A DNA stretch of 64,000 bases from Streptomyces narbonensis (GCF_014649015.1 NZ_BMSF01000023.1:28972-92971), one strand, 5' to 3'; positions 42,357 to 51,062 are shown, counted from the first letter of the stretch. Program-made: numbers and translations. The notes: generated from the sequence alone by a model not told the origin.

Positions 42357-43471
42357 GCCGCCACCTCCGGGGAACCCTGCACGGAAGCCCCGGACACCGG
42401 CGCCGAGGCCTGCCCGGAAGCCGACGCCGAAGCCGAAGCCGACGCCGGACCCGACGCCGATACCGATACCGATACCGACGCCGGTGTCGGATCGGGTGCC
42501 GCCGGTGGCGGTGCCGGGCGCTGCTTCCGCAGCTTGCGCAGCATCGCCGCGCGGTCCCCGCCCATCGCGGTCAGCGCCTCGTCGAGGACGCCCTGCGGCA
42601 TCCGGCGCAGCGCGCCCGCGCTCATCGCCTTCAGCAGGTCGGCCACTTCGGGTTCGAATCGTCCGATGCCGCCGATGTGATGGGAAATCAGTGCGCAATA
42701 GGTACGGACGGCCTTGGGGAGAAGGAGATCCGCGGCCGGATCCTTTGCCGTTTCCTCGATAACCTGGTCGAATGCGCGGATGAAATCCAATTGTCGGACG
42801 TCGCCGATCTGGGTGAGCGAGGTCGAGACTCCGCGCCGGTAGAAGACGCCGAGCTCGCCGATCGCCGCGAACGATTCCGCCTCGCGGTGCAGCTTCCAGA
42901 TCCAGGGCCGGTCCTCGGCCGTCCGCAGGCCGTGCGGGAAGTGGAGGAGCCCGCGCTCCATGAGTCGTCGGTGGTAGATCCCGGCCCACGCGTACGGATA
43001 GTCGACGGAGGTCGTCCGGTGGGCCGGCAGTATCGCCTCGCGCGGGTCGAAGACCTCGCCGCGGCGGGGGACCGGGACGCGGCGGACCGCGCGGTTGCGG
43101 CCGGAGACGGAGACGTGGTCGGTGCGCAGGAAGTCGCAGCCCAGCTCGTCCATGGCGGCGACGAGCCGCCCGTAGTAGCCGTGGGCGAGCCAGTCGTCCC
43201 CGTCGAGGAAGGTGACGTACTCGCCGCGGGCCGCGTCGAGGCCCGTATTGCGCGCCGTGGCGAGTCCTTCGTTGCGTTCGTGCCTGAGCAGGACGGCACC
43301 CGGGACGTCGCGTACGGCCCGTTCGAGGATTTCGGGCGTCCCGTCGGACGAGCAGTCGTCGACGAGCAGGAACTCGAAGTCCTCGCGGGCGTTGGCACGC
43401 AGGCTTGTGAGGGTGTCGGGGGCATATGTCTGCACGTTGAAGAACGGCACGACCACGGAGAGCTTGACCAC
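42353..43471 (-). CDS. Family-2 glycosyltransferase with Ser/Ala-rich tail
   Basis: A 372-residue GT-A enzyme: VVVPFFNVQTYAPDTLTSL, the DxD-type FLDGDDW, and the acceptor-binding TAEDRPWIWKLH. Residues about 320-372 are a repeat of SVSV/SASA dipeptides with Gly/Pro, encoded by GCCGAC/GCCGAT hexamers on the plus strand. Family members of this type extend wall teichoic-acid-like polymers. It is the first gene of a two-gene leftward operon, divergent from the nonulosonate biosynthesis genes. Confidence 0.92.
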   Translation of the reverse strand: MVKLSVVVPFFNVQTYAPDTLTSLRANAREDFEFLLVDDCSSDGTPEILERAVRDVPGAVLLRHERNEGLATARNTGLDAARGEYVTFLDGDDWLAHGYYGRLVAAMDELGCDFLRTDHVSVSGRNRAVRRVPVPRRGEVFDPREAILPAHRTTSVDYPYAWAGIYHRRLMERGLLHFPHGLRTAEDRPWIWKLHREAESFAAIGELGVFYRRGVSTSLTQIGDVRQLDFIRAFDQVIEETAKDPAADLLLPKAVRTYCALISHHIGGIGRFEPEVADLLKAMSAGALRRMPQGVLDEALTAMGGDRAAMLRKLRKQRPAPPPAAPDPTPASVSVSVSASGPASASASASASGQASAPVSGASVQGSPEVAA

Positions 43472-43701
43472 GCGGCCGACGCTAGGCGCCGCCCCGGCAC
43501 TCCCTCCGACCGGTGGGGGGACATTCGGTGAACACCAAGCGGCGGGCCGATTAACCGCCTTTGCCCGAAAGGGAATTCACCTCCCGTCCGGGGAGATTCC
43601 GACGGGCCGACGACCCGATTAACAAGTCGGTGAGGCGCTGTTCACCCGTTGTTGTGTCTCAGTTGGGCCGGAAAGCGGAATGCCCTTCTAGCGTCCTCGA
43701 C
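43472..43701. promoter_or_regulatory. Divergent promoter region of the nonulosonate locus
   Basis: This 230-bp spacer is more AT-rich than the genes. CCGATTAAC is present twice (43547-43555, 43615-43623). TAGCGT (43689-43694) lies 7 nt before the rightward GTG, so that gene is probably leaderless. I see no clear inverted repeat. Confidence 0.5.
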
Positions 43702-44991
43702 GTGCCAGCAAGTACCCACGAGGCAGTACGAGCAGCCGTACTCGCCGACTCCGACACCCGGTGGAAATGGGGGGCCCTCACGGCCCGCCGCATCACCACG
43801 GCGACAGCCGAACCCACCGGATTCGTCCTGCGCGGACGGGCCACCCCGACCCCGCGCCAGCTCGCCGAGACCGGGGTGTCCACGACCACCCCGAGCGAGG
43901 TGACGGGCGCGGACTTCCTCCGTGCCGTACGGGACGCGGAGGAGCGCGGAGAGGGATACGACGTCATCGTCCTCGCCCTGGTCGGCGGCACCGTCCGAGC
44001 CGTCCTCCAGGGGCTGGCCGACCTGGCCCTGACCCGGCGCCCGGTGATCGTCACCGGGTATGTCGGCGTCGTCTACGAGAAGCTCACCGACGGGCTCCTC
44101 CTGCGCCACGGCGCCGACGTCGTCCTCGCCAACTCCCGGCACGACGCCGAGCGGTTCCGGGCCGTCTACGAGGGCGTGGGCGCCGGCTCCGACTCGGTCG
44201 TCGAGGCCGCCCTGCCCTTCCTCGGCGGCGCCCCGCACGCCCCCGAACCCGGCCGCGACACCCTCGTCTTCGCCGCCCAGCCGTCCGTGCCCGCCACCCG
44301 GGCCGAACGCTCCTACGTCCTGCGGCGGTTGATCGACCACGCCCGCCTCCACCCCGGCCGCGAGGTACTCCTCAAGCTCCGCTCCAAGCCCGGCGAACAC
44401 ACCACGCACCTGGAGGAGTTCCCCTTCCAGAAGCTGGTCCGCGACCTCGACCCGCCCGCCAACTTCCGTCTCGTGTACGGGCACATGGGCGAGGTCCTCG
44501 ACCGGACCGACCTCCTGGTCACCGTCTCCTCCACGGCCGCGCTCGAAGCCCTCCACCGCCGGATCCCCACCGCGATCCTCACCGACCTCGGGGTCCGCGA
44601 GGCGCTCGGGAACCACCACTTCGTCGGCTCCGGCCTGCTGGCCTCCTTCGACGGGCTCGACAAGGGGCTCGCCCCGACACCCGACGCGAGCTGGCTCGCC
44701 CGTCAGGGCGTGGCCTCCGACACCCCGTACGACGAAGCCTTCGACGCGGCCCGCGACCGGGTCGCCGCACTCCTCGCGCTCCCCGCGCTGCCCCCGATCA
44801 CCCCCTACTACACAGCGGAGACGGCCCCCGGCTACCTGCCCGGGATCCTCGCCCGCCACCGCCTGGACGTCACCGCGCCCGAGCCCCGCGAGAGCGGCCT
44901 GCGCCGGGTCGTCCGGGAGGCGGCGCGGGGCGCGTACCGGCACGGCGTGCAGCGCGTGGCCCCCGTCATCCGCCGGCTGGGAGAACTCTGA
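43702..44991 (+). CDS. Putative glycosyltransferase (DUF6716-like) of the nonulosonate locus
   Basis: A 429-residue protein with the broad outline of GT-B sialyltransferase-like enzymes. It includes DSDTRWKWGALTA at the N-terminus, VVLANSRHDAERFRAVYEG, VLLKLRSKPGEHTTH and LVTVSSTAALEALHRRIPTAIL (nucleotide-binding Ser/Thr). It is likely a transferase or lipid-acceptor initiator in the polymer pathway, by context. Start GTG 43702 is leaderless with TAGCGT upstream; longer ORF starts lie in the spacer. It overlaps the next gene by 1 nt. Confidence 0.85.
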   Translation: MPASTHEAVRAAVLADSDTRWKWGALTARRITTATAEPTGFVLRGRATPTPRQLAETGVSTTTPSEVTGADFLRAVRDAEERGEGYDVIVLALVGGTVRAVLQGLADLALTRRPVIVTGYVGVVYEKLTDGLLLRHGADVVLANSRHDAERFRAVYEGVGAGSDSVVEAALPFLGGAPHAPEPGRDTLVFAAQPSVPATRAERSYVLRRLIDHARLHPGREVLLKLRSKPGEHTTHLEEFPFQKLVRDLDPPANFRLVYGHMGEVLDRTDLLVTVSSTAALEALHRRIPTAILTDLGVREALGNHHFVGSGLLASFDGLDKGLAPTPDASWLARQGVASDTPYDEAFDAARDRVAALLALPALPPITPYYTAETAPGYLPGILARHRLDVTAPEPRESGLRRVVREAARGAYRHGVQRVAPVIRRLGEL

Positions 44992-46217
44992 TGCCGACGA
45001 CACCACCGCCGACCGCCCCCACCGTGCTCGCCGTGATCCCCGCCCGGGGCGGCTCCAAGGGCGTCCCCGCCAAGAACCTCGCCCCCGTGGCAGGCGTCCC
45101 GCTCGTGGCCCGCGCCGTGCGCGCCTGCCTCGGCGCCCGCCCGGTCACCCACGTCGTGGTCTCCACCGACGACGCGGCCATCGCGGCCGCGGCCCGCTCC
45201 GCCGGAGCCGAGGCCGTGCACCGCCCCGCCGAGATCGCGGGCGACACCGCGACCAGCGAGGCCGCCGTCCTGCACGCGATGGACGCCTTCGAGGCCACCC
45301 ACGGCCGGCCGGCCGACGCCGTCCTCCTCGTCCAGTGCACGAGCCCCTTCCTCACCTCCGCCGAGGTCGCCGAGACCGCCGAGCGGATCACCTCGGGCGC
45401 CGCCGACACCGCCTTCACCGCCGCCCCCTCGCACGGCTTCCTCTGGCGCGATCCCCAGGACGGCGCGACAGGGGCCACCGGCGTCAACCACGACAAGGCG
45501 CACCGCCCCCGCCGCCAGGACCGGGAGCCCGAGTACCTGGAGACCGGCGCCGTCTACGCCATGGACGCGGCCGGCTTCCGTACCCACGGACACCGCTTCT
45601 TCGGCCGCACCGCGCTCGTCGTCACCGACCCCGCCCGGGTCCTGGAGATCGACGACCCGCACGACCTCGCCCGCGCCAAGGCCCTCGCGCCGCTCCTCGA
45701 CGCGCCCGTCACGCCCGGCTTCGCCGACGTCGACGCCGTCGTCCTCGACTTCGACGGCACCCAGACCGACGACCGGGTCCACCTCGACGCCGAGGGACGC
45801 GAGTTCGTCTCCGCGCACCGCGGCGACGGCCTCGGCATCGCGGCCCTGCGCCGCGCCGGCCTCCCCGTCCTCATCCTCTCCACCGAACAGAACGCCGTCG
45901 TCGCCGCCCGCGCCCGCAAGCTCAGGATCCCCGTCCTGCACGGCATCGACCGCAAGGACCGGGCCCTCAAGGAGTGGTGCGAGGCCGAGGGCATCGACCC
46001 GCAGCGCGTGCTCTACGCCGGCAACGACGTCAACGACCTGCCCTGCTTCCACCTCGTCGGCTGGCCCGTCGCGGTGAGCAGCGCCCACGACTCCGTACGG
46101 GCCGCGGCCCGCGCGGTCACCGCCACCCCCGGCGGTTCCGGAGCGATCCGCGAGATCGCCGCCTGGCTCCTCGGGCCCGAGCTCGACACCCCCGCACCCC
46201 GCATCCCCAACTCCTAA
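44991..46217 (+). CDS. CMP-nonulosonate synthetase fused to KdsC-like HAD phosphatase
   Basis: A 408-residue bifunctional enzyme. The N-terminal cytidylyltransferase domain (about 10-225) has the NeuA/KdsB-class loop IPARGGSKGVPAKN. The C-terminal domain (about 245-395) is a C0-type HAD phosphatase: DFDGTQTDD, LSTEQN and GNDVNDLPC. It would dephosphorylate the nonulosonate-9-phosphate and then charge it with CTP. Animal CMAS has the same two-domain order. It sits in an operon between the DUF6716-like gene and the NeuB-type synthase. Confidence 0.93.
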   Translation: MPTTPPPTAPTVLAVIPARGGSKGVPAKNLAPVAGVPLVARAVRACLGARPVTHVVVSTDDAAIAAAARSAGAEAVHRPAEIAGDTATSEAAVLHAMDAFEATHGRPADAVLLVQCTSPFLTSAEVAETAERITSGAADTAFTAAPSHGFLWRDPQDGATGATGVNHDKAHRPRRQDREPEYLETGAVYAMDAAGFRTHGHRFFGRTALVVTDPARVLEIDDPHDLARAKALAPLLDAPVTPGFADVDAVVLDFDGTQTDDRVHLDAEGREFVSAHRGDGLGIAALRRAGLPVLILSTEQNAVVAARARKLRIPVLHGIDRKDRALKEWCEAEGIDPQRVLYAGNDVNDLPCFHLVGWPVAVSSAHDSVRAAARAVTATPGGSGAIREIAAWLLGPELDTPAPRIPNS

Positions 46218-46228
46218 GGAACAGCACC

Positions 46229-47122
46229 ATGAGCACCCGTCTGCGCACCTTCGGCTCGAAGACCGCCGGCCCCGGCCGCCCCGTCTACATCACCGGCGAG
46301 ATCGGCATCAACCACAACGGCGAACTCGACAACGCCCTCGCGCTCATCGACGTCGCCGCCGAGGCCGGCTGTGACGCCGTCAAGTTCCAGAAGCGCACCC
46401 CGGAGATCTGCACTCCGCGCGACCAGTGGGACATCGAGCGGGACACCCCCTGGGGCCGGATGACCTACATCGACTACCGCCACCGCGTGGAGTTCGGCGA
46501 GGACGAGTACCGCGCCATCGACGAGCACTGCAGGAAGCAGGGCATCGACTGGTTCGCCTCCCCGTGGGACACCGAGGCCGTCGCCTTCCTGGAGAAGTTC
46601 GACGTCCCCGCCCACAAGGTCGCCTCGGCCTCCCTCACCGACGACGAGCTGCTGCGCGAGCTCCGCGCCACCGGCCGCACGGTCATCCTCTCCACGGGCA
46701 TGTCCACCCCGAAGCAGATCCGCCACGCGGTCGAGGTCCTCGGCTCGGACAACATCCTGCTCTGCCACGCCACCTCGACCTACCCGGCCAAGGCCGAGGA
46801 GCTCAACCTCCGCGTGATCGACACGCTGAAGGAGGAGTACCCGAACGTCCCGATCGGCTACTCCGGCCACGAGACCGGCCTGCAGACCACCCTCGCCGCC
46901 GTCGCCCTCGGTGCCACCTTCGTCGAGCGCCACATCACCCTCGACCGCGCGATGTGGGGCTCCGACCAGGCCGCCTCCGTCGAGCCGCAGGGCCTCCAGC
47001 GCCTCGTCCGCGACATCCGCACCATCGAGACCGCCCTCGGCGACGGCATCAAGAAGGTCTACGAGTCGGAGCTCGGCCCGATGAAGAAGCTCCGCCGGGT
47101 CCAGGGGCTCGTCGCCGCATGA
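46229..47122 (+). CDS. neuB: NeuB-type nonulosonate synthase lacking the SAF domain
   Basis: A 297-residue TIM-barrel condensing phosphoenolpyruvate with a mannose- or ManNAc-type sugar (or its 6-phosphate) to a nine-carbon acid. Family motifs: EIGINHNGELDNAL, VKFQKRTPE, KVASASLTDDELLRE, LSTGMS, YSGHETG and VERHITLDRAMWGSDQAAS. Classical NeuB is ~345 residues with a C-terminal antifreeze-like SAF domain closing the active site. Here the protein stops at RRVQGLVAA, without it. The ATG is 11 nt after the previous stop; the stop overlaps the next ATG. Confidence 0.93.
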   Translation: MSTRLRTFGSKTAGPGRPVYITGEIGINHNGELDNALALIDVAAEAGCDAVKFQKRTPEICTPRDQWDIERDTPWGRMTYIDYRHRVEFGEDEYRAIDEHCRKQGIDWFASPWDTEAVAFLEKFDVPAHKVASASLTDDELLRELRATGRTVILSTGMSTPKQIRHAVEVLGSDNILLCHATSTYPAKAEELNLRVIDTLKEEYPNVPIGYSGHETGLQTTLAAVALGATFVERHITLDRAMWGSDQAASVEPQGLQRLVRDIRTIETALGDGIKKVYESELGPMKKLRRVQGLVAA

Positions 47123-48213
47123 CCGGGCAGCTGGCGTTCGTCGAGAGTCCGGTCCAGCTCCTCAACGTCCTGGAGTGGGCGCACGCGCAGGCGCCCGACC
47201 GGGCGCCCGGCGAGCCGCCCGCGCCCGCCCCCACGGTCGTCGTCCTCTCGCCGACCGACCCCATGTCGCGTGGCCAGCTGCGCCGGATGGCCCAGCTGGC
47301 CCGCGACGAGGGCCTCACCGTCCACTGGCAGGAGGCCCGCGGCGGCCGGGGCGCGCTCGTCCGCACCCTGCGGCAGCTCGCCCCGCCGCTGCGCCGGGCG
47401 GAGCGGGTCATCATCGGCGACCCCTTCTCCCGCTACGTACAGCTGCTCCTGTCGCTCTTCTCCCCCCGACACCTGACGGTGGTCGACGACGGCACCGCCA
47501 CCATGGAGTTCGCCGCCCAGCTCGGCCGGGGCGAGCGCCTGGTCCGCTGGCACCGCAAGGGGAGCCTGGGCCCGCGCGAGCTGGTCCTCGCCCCCGTGAC
47601 CACGCTGGCCCGCCGCCGGCTCGCCCCGGCGCGTGGCCGTACGGTCGAGATCTTCACGTCGCTGCCCGTCGAGGCCCCGGCCGGCGTCGAGGTCACGGAG
47701 AACTCCTACGCCTGGACCCGGGCCCGCTTCGGCCCCCCGCTGCTGACCGGCGGCGCGGACCTGGTCGGCACCTCGCTCGTCGAGACGGGCGTCGTCGACG
47801 CCGACCACTACGCGCGCGTGGTCGCCGAACTGGCCCGCGCCCACGGCGCGACCCGCTACTTCGCGCACCGCCGCGAGAGCGCCGAGAAACTGCACCGCAT
47901 CGCCGTCGAGACCGGCCTCCAGGTGGTCCGGCCCGATCTGCCCCTGGAGCTGATCGCCCGCCGTGGCCCGATCGGCCGCACCGTCGTCAGCTTCCCGTCC
48001 ACGGTCGTCCACACCCTCCCGCTGGCCCTCGCCGGTACGGGGGTCAGGGTCGCCGTCATCGAGGTCGCGCCCGAATGGCTGCGGGCCACCGCCTCGCCGC
48101 GCGCCCAGGGCTTCCTGTCCGGGGTGGCGGGCACGGCGGCCCACGAGGTCGACCGCCTCACCGCACGAGCCGCAGGAGCCGCCGGAGCCGCCGGGGCCCC
48201 TGGGGTGGCCTGA
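47119..48213 (+). CDS. Sialyltransferase-like glycosyltransferase
   Basis: A 364-residue protein starting MTGQLAFVESPVQLLNVLEWA, a beginning typical of GT52-like/polysialyltransferase-like families. It has HLTVVDDGTATMEFA (D/E-D-G motif), YFAHRRESAEKLHRIA (in place of HP) and a late FPSTVVHTLPLAL (Ser/Thr motif). It probably transfers the CMP-activated acid. An Ala/Gly-rich end follows. Last gene of the operon, overlapping neuB by 4 nt. Confidence 0.85.
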   Translation: MTGQLAFVESPVQLLNVLEWAHAQAPDRAPGEPPAPAPTVVVLSPTDPMSRGQLRRMAQLARDEGLTVHWQEARGGRGALVRTLRQLAPPLRRAERVIIGDPFSRYVQLLLSLFSPRHLTVVDDGTATMEFAAQLGRGERLVRWHRKGSLGPRELVLAPVTTLARRRLAPARGRTVEIFTSLPVEAPAGVEVTENSYAWTRARFGPPLLTGGADLVGTSLVETGVVDADHYARVVAELARAHGATRYFAHRRESAEKLHRIAVETGLQVVRPDLPLELIARRGPIGRTVVSFPSTVVHTLPLALAGTGVRVAVIEVAPEWLRATASPRAQGFLSGVAGTAAHEVDRLTARAAGAAGAAGAPGVA

Positions 48214-48389
48214 CCGGGGCGGCCTGACCGGCTTGTGCGGCCTGATCCCGTCGCTCGGCTCGAAACCGGCGCAGGGTACCCACATGGAAGGGGCTTCATG
48301 CCTGCCAAACCGAGATTCTTTCCCCTAACGGGCTGAACTTTTCGTGATCAACGGGCAGTTGACCCTCGAAGGGGCCTACCCTTCAAAAG

Positions 48390-49604
48390 GTGAACCAGTT
48401 GAAGTCCCGTGAGCCAGGCTCCGTCACCCTGCCCGGAACGCTGTCCGCACCCCTGCGCGCCGAACTGATCGCCTTCCGCAGGGACTTGCACATGCACCCC
48501 GAGCTGGGCAACCAGGAGTTCCGTACGACCGCAGCGCTCAAGGCCCGCCTGGAGGCGGCCGGCCTCGCGCCGAAGGTCCTGCCGGGCGGCACCGGACTCA
48601 TCTGTGACATCGGCACCCCGGACCGCCGCCGCCCGATGCTCGCGATCCGCGCCGACCTCGACGCGCTGCCCATCCCCGACGTGAAGACCGTCGCCTACCG
48701 CTCCACCGTGGCCAACCGCGCGCACGCCTGCGGACACGACGTCCACACCACCACCGTCCTGGGCGCCGGGCTCGTCCTCGCCGAACTGGACCGGCAGGGT
48801 CTCCTCCCGCACGCGGTGCGGCTCCTTTTCCAGCCCGCCGAGGAGGTGCTGCCCGGCGGAGCCGCCGACGCGATCGAGGCCGGTGTGCTCGACGGGGTCG
48901 GCCGGATCATCGCCATCCACTGCGACCCCCGGGTGGACGCGGGGAAGATCGGGCTCCGCGTCGGCCCCATCACCTCGGCCTGCGACCGGCTCGAAGTGAC
49001 CCTCGACGGCCCCGGCGGCCACACCGCCCGCCCGCACCTCACCACGGACCTCGTCACCGCCGCCGCCCGCGTCGCCACCGACGTCCCCGCCGTCCTCGCC
49101 CGCCGGGTCGACGCCCGCTCGGGCCTCTCCGTCACCTGGGGCCGCATCGAGGCGGGCCACGCCCCCAACGTCATCCCGCAGCACGCCGAGCTCTCGGGCA
49201 CCGTCCGCTGCCTCGACCTGCCGACCTGGCGCGAGGCGCCCGACCTGGTCCACGCGGCGATCGACGAGGTCGCGACCCTGCACCGCGCGAAGTCGACCGT
49301 GAACTACGTCCGGGGCGTCCCCCCGGTCGTCAACGACTCCGTGGTCACGGAACTCCTCGTCGACGCGATGACCGCCCGCCGCGGGCCGTACGTCATCGAG
49401 GACACCGAGCAGAGCCTCGGCGGCGAGGACTTCTCCTGGTACCTGGAGCACGTCCCCGGCGCCATGGCCCGCCTCGGCGTCCGTACTCCCGGCGACACCC
49501 GTGTCCGCGACCTGCACGCGGGCGACTTCGACGTGGACGAAAGCTGCATCGAGACGGCCGTGGAACTCTTCACGGCCGCGGCCCTGCTCGACCGCAGGGG
49601 CTGA
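48390..49604 (+). CDS. M20-family amidohydrolase
   Basis: A 404-residue metallo-amidohydrolase of the IAA-amino acid hydrolase/HipO type: RRDLHMHPELGNQE, RADLDALPI, HACGHDVHTT (metal Cys/His), QPAEEVLPGGA, and a late GGEDFSWYL. It is predicted to cleave N-acyl amino acids; the substrate is unknown. GTG 48390 is 7 nt after TACCCT (48377-48382), so leaderless. Confidence 0.93.
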   Translation: MNQLKSREPGSVTLPGTLSAPLRAELIAFRRDLHMHPELGNQEFRTTAALKARLEAAGLAPKVLPGGTGLICDIGTPDRRRPMLAIRADLDALPIPDVKTVAYRSTVANRAHACGHDVHTTTVLGAGLVLAELDRQGLLPHAVRLLFQPAEEVLPGGAADAIEAGVLDGVGRIIAIHCDPRVDAGKIGLRVGPITSACDRLEVTLDGPGGHTARPHLTTDLVTAAARVATDVPAVLARRVDARSGLSVTWGRIEAGHAPNVIPQHAELSGTVRCLDLPTWREAPDLVHAAIDEVATLHRAKSTVNYVRGVPPVVNDSVVTELLVDAMTARRGPYVIEDTEQSLGGEDFSWYLEHVPGAMARLGVRTPGDTRVRDLHAGDFDVDESCIETAVELFTAAALLDRRG

Positions 49605-49626
49605 GCGGCCGAGTGCCGTGAACGAA

Positions 49627-49662
49627 CCGAGCGGGAGGCCGCGGACGCGACCTCCCGCTCGG
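49627..49662. terminator. Bidirectional terminator hairpin
   Basis: CCGAGCGGGAGG (49627-49638) and CCTCCCGCTCGG (49651-49662) are 12-bp perfect arms with a 12-nt loop between convergent genes. Confidence 0.85.
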
Positions 49663-49681
49663 ACGGCGGACGGCGTTCAGG

Positions 49682-50014
49682 TCAGGGCTGCAGGAACACC
49701 CGGACCTGCGTGACGCCCACGTTGGGGCTGTCGGAGCAGCGCGCGGCGGAGACGTATCCCGCGCGCGCCGGGTTGCCGTACCGCGTGAACGGCCCGCCGG
49801 ACGGGCCCTGGCAGGTGACCTGCACCCGGTACTGACGGGCCTCGGAGAAGCCCACGCACTTCGCGTACCCGGTCCACGGGGCGCCCGACGACTTCCATGT
49901 CGTGCAGCTCGCGGCCTGCGCCTCCGGCGCCGCCCCGACCAGGCCGGCCGTCACGGCCAGGGCGGCGGAGGCGAGCGCCACGCCGCCGCGGACCGCGGCC
50001 GTCAGCGCGGTCAC
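49682..50014 (-). CDS. Small secreted cysteine protein (paralogue 1)
   Basis: 110 residues: a signal peptide to about AQA (residue 35) and a mature domain with four cysteines, CTTWKSSGAPWTGYAKC...VTC...AARCSDSPNVGV. It shares this pattern with the two genes upstream on the same strand. The function is unknown; the layout suggests two disulfides in a small beta-rich extracellular domain. Start GTG 50014 overlaps the previous stop (GTGA), so it is coupled. Confidence 0.86.
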   Translation of the reverse strand: MTALTAAVRGGVALASAALAVTAGLVGAAPEAQAASCTTWKSSGAPWTGYAKCVGFSEARQYRVQVTCQGPSGGPFTRYGNPARAGYVSAARCSDSPNVGVTQVRVFLQP

Positions 50015-50349
50015 AGACGGACCCGCTCGACGCCGACCTTGTAGATCCCGACGCTGGGGCTGTCGGAACACTTCGCGCTCGACGTCTTGCCGTTGCCGAC
50101 GGCCTTGCCGTAGATCTCCCACTTGTTGCCGCGCGGGTCGATGCAGGTGACCTTCACCTTCGCGGCCTCCAGCGGGTAGGGCAGCATGCCGGTGCACTTG
50201 GCGTAACCGGTGTACGGGGCGCTGCCCGACTTCCAGGTGTCGCAGTCGACGCTGGTCACGGCGCGCTGGGCGGCGGACGCGGTGGGAGCGGTGATCAGCG
50301 AGCCGGTCGCGAGTGCGAGGCCGAGCGCGGCGATGACGGTCTTCTTCAT
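50011..50349 (-). CDS. Small secreted cysteine protein (paralogue 2)
   Basis: 112 residues, signal peptide to about ASA (residue 26), then CDTWKSGSAPYTGYAKC, VKVTCIDPRGNKW and SSAKCSDSPSVGIYKVGV. It has the same four-cysteine pattern as its neighbours. It precedes and is coupled to paralogue 1; paralogue 3 lies 76 nt upstream. Confidence 0.88.
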   Translation of the reverse strand: MKKTVIAALGLALATGSLITAPTASAAQRAVTSVDCDTWKSGSAPYTGYAKCTGMLPYPLEAAKVKVTCIDPRGNKWEIYGKAVGNGKTSSAKCSDSPSVGIYKVGVERVRL

Positions 50350-50425
50350 GGTTCCCCCTGAGGGCTGTGTGCTCGTGAGATGTCGTCGCGGGCCTGGTCA
50401 GGGCCCGCTCCGTTCGATCGGTCGG

Positions 50426-50746
50426 TCAGGCGCTGAAGGACACGCCGACGCGCAGGACGCCGACGTTCGGGTTGTCCGAGCACTTGGCGGTCGACGTCTC
50501 GGTGTTCCGCTTCCACGGGCCGTACACGGTGAACTGGCTGCCGCGGGGGTCCACACAGGTGACCTTCACCCGGAACTTGTCACCCCAGGCGATCTTGCTG
50601 CAGTAGGCCGAGCCGGTGTACGGCGCGCGGCTCGACGTCCAGGTGTTGCAGTCGCCGACACTGGCGGCGGAGGCGGCGGGCGCCAGGACCGCGGAACCGC
50701 CGAGCAGAGCCGCCGTGATGCCGAACGCGGCGAAGGAGCGTTTCAT
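50426..50746 (-). CDS. Small secreted cysteine protein (paralogue 3)
   Basis: 106 residues, signal peptide to about ASA (residue 28), then CNTWTSSRAPYTGSAYC, VKVTCVDPRGSQFTVYG and STAKCSDNPNVGVLRVGV. ATG 50746 has GGGGGAAG upstream. Member of the three-gene family; its likely promoter is in the AT-richer region to the right. Confidence 0.88.
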   Translation of the reverse strand: MKRSFAAFGITAALLGGSAVLAPAASAASVGDCNTWTSSRAPYTGSAYCSKIAWGDKFRVKVTCVDPRGSQFTVYGPWKRNTETSTAKCSDNPNVGVLRVGVSFSA

Positions 50747-51062
50747 GGGACTTCCCCCTGTTGTTCTGTTGTTCTGTGGGCCGGTGGGGTGGTCAGCCAC
50801 GCCGGCCCGATGTGGTCAGAGGAGAGGTATCAAGCCACACAGAGCGTGTGCAAAGGAATACGCAAAAGATCGTCATGTCGAGGTAATGCCGTCCGTCACG
50901 CGTGTCGGACCGTCTCCGCGTGGCTACCGTCTGGTACGACTCGCTGGCGTCGATCCGGTAACGACTCATGAACGGGTCTTTAACTGACATCTACGCGCGT
51001 TACGATCGCCCGAAACCAGCGCCGGAAGAGGCGCTTTCGGTCAGTCTTGAAGGGACCTCCTC
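50747..51062. promoter_or_regulatory. Divergent promoter region, secreted protein and BMP genes
   Basis: 316 bp. Tandem TTGTTCTG copies (50761-50776) lie near the leftward start, then an AT-richer stretch. For the rightward BMP gene I see -35 TTTAAC (50979-50984), a 16-nt spacer and -10 TACGAT (51001-51006). ACGCGCGT (50993-51000) fills the end of the spacer and matches motifs at 52201 and 56754. Confidence 0.6.

Noticed and set aside
40989..48213. Specialised-metabolite biosynthetic cluster
   Set aside because: Only sugar-acid synthesis and glycosyltransfer functions are present; no PKS, NRPS, terpene or RiPP core enzyme. It fits a wall glycopolymer.
49682..50746. RiPP precursor peptides
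   Set aside because: The three proteins have Sec signal peptides and folded-domain cysteine patterns, with no modifying enzymes nearby.
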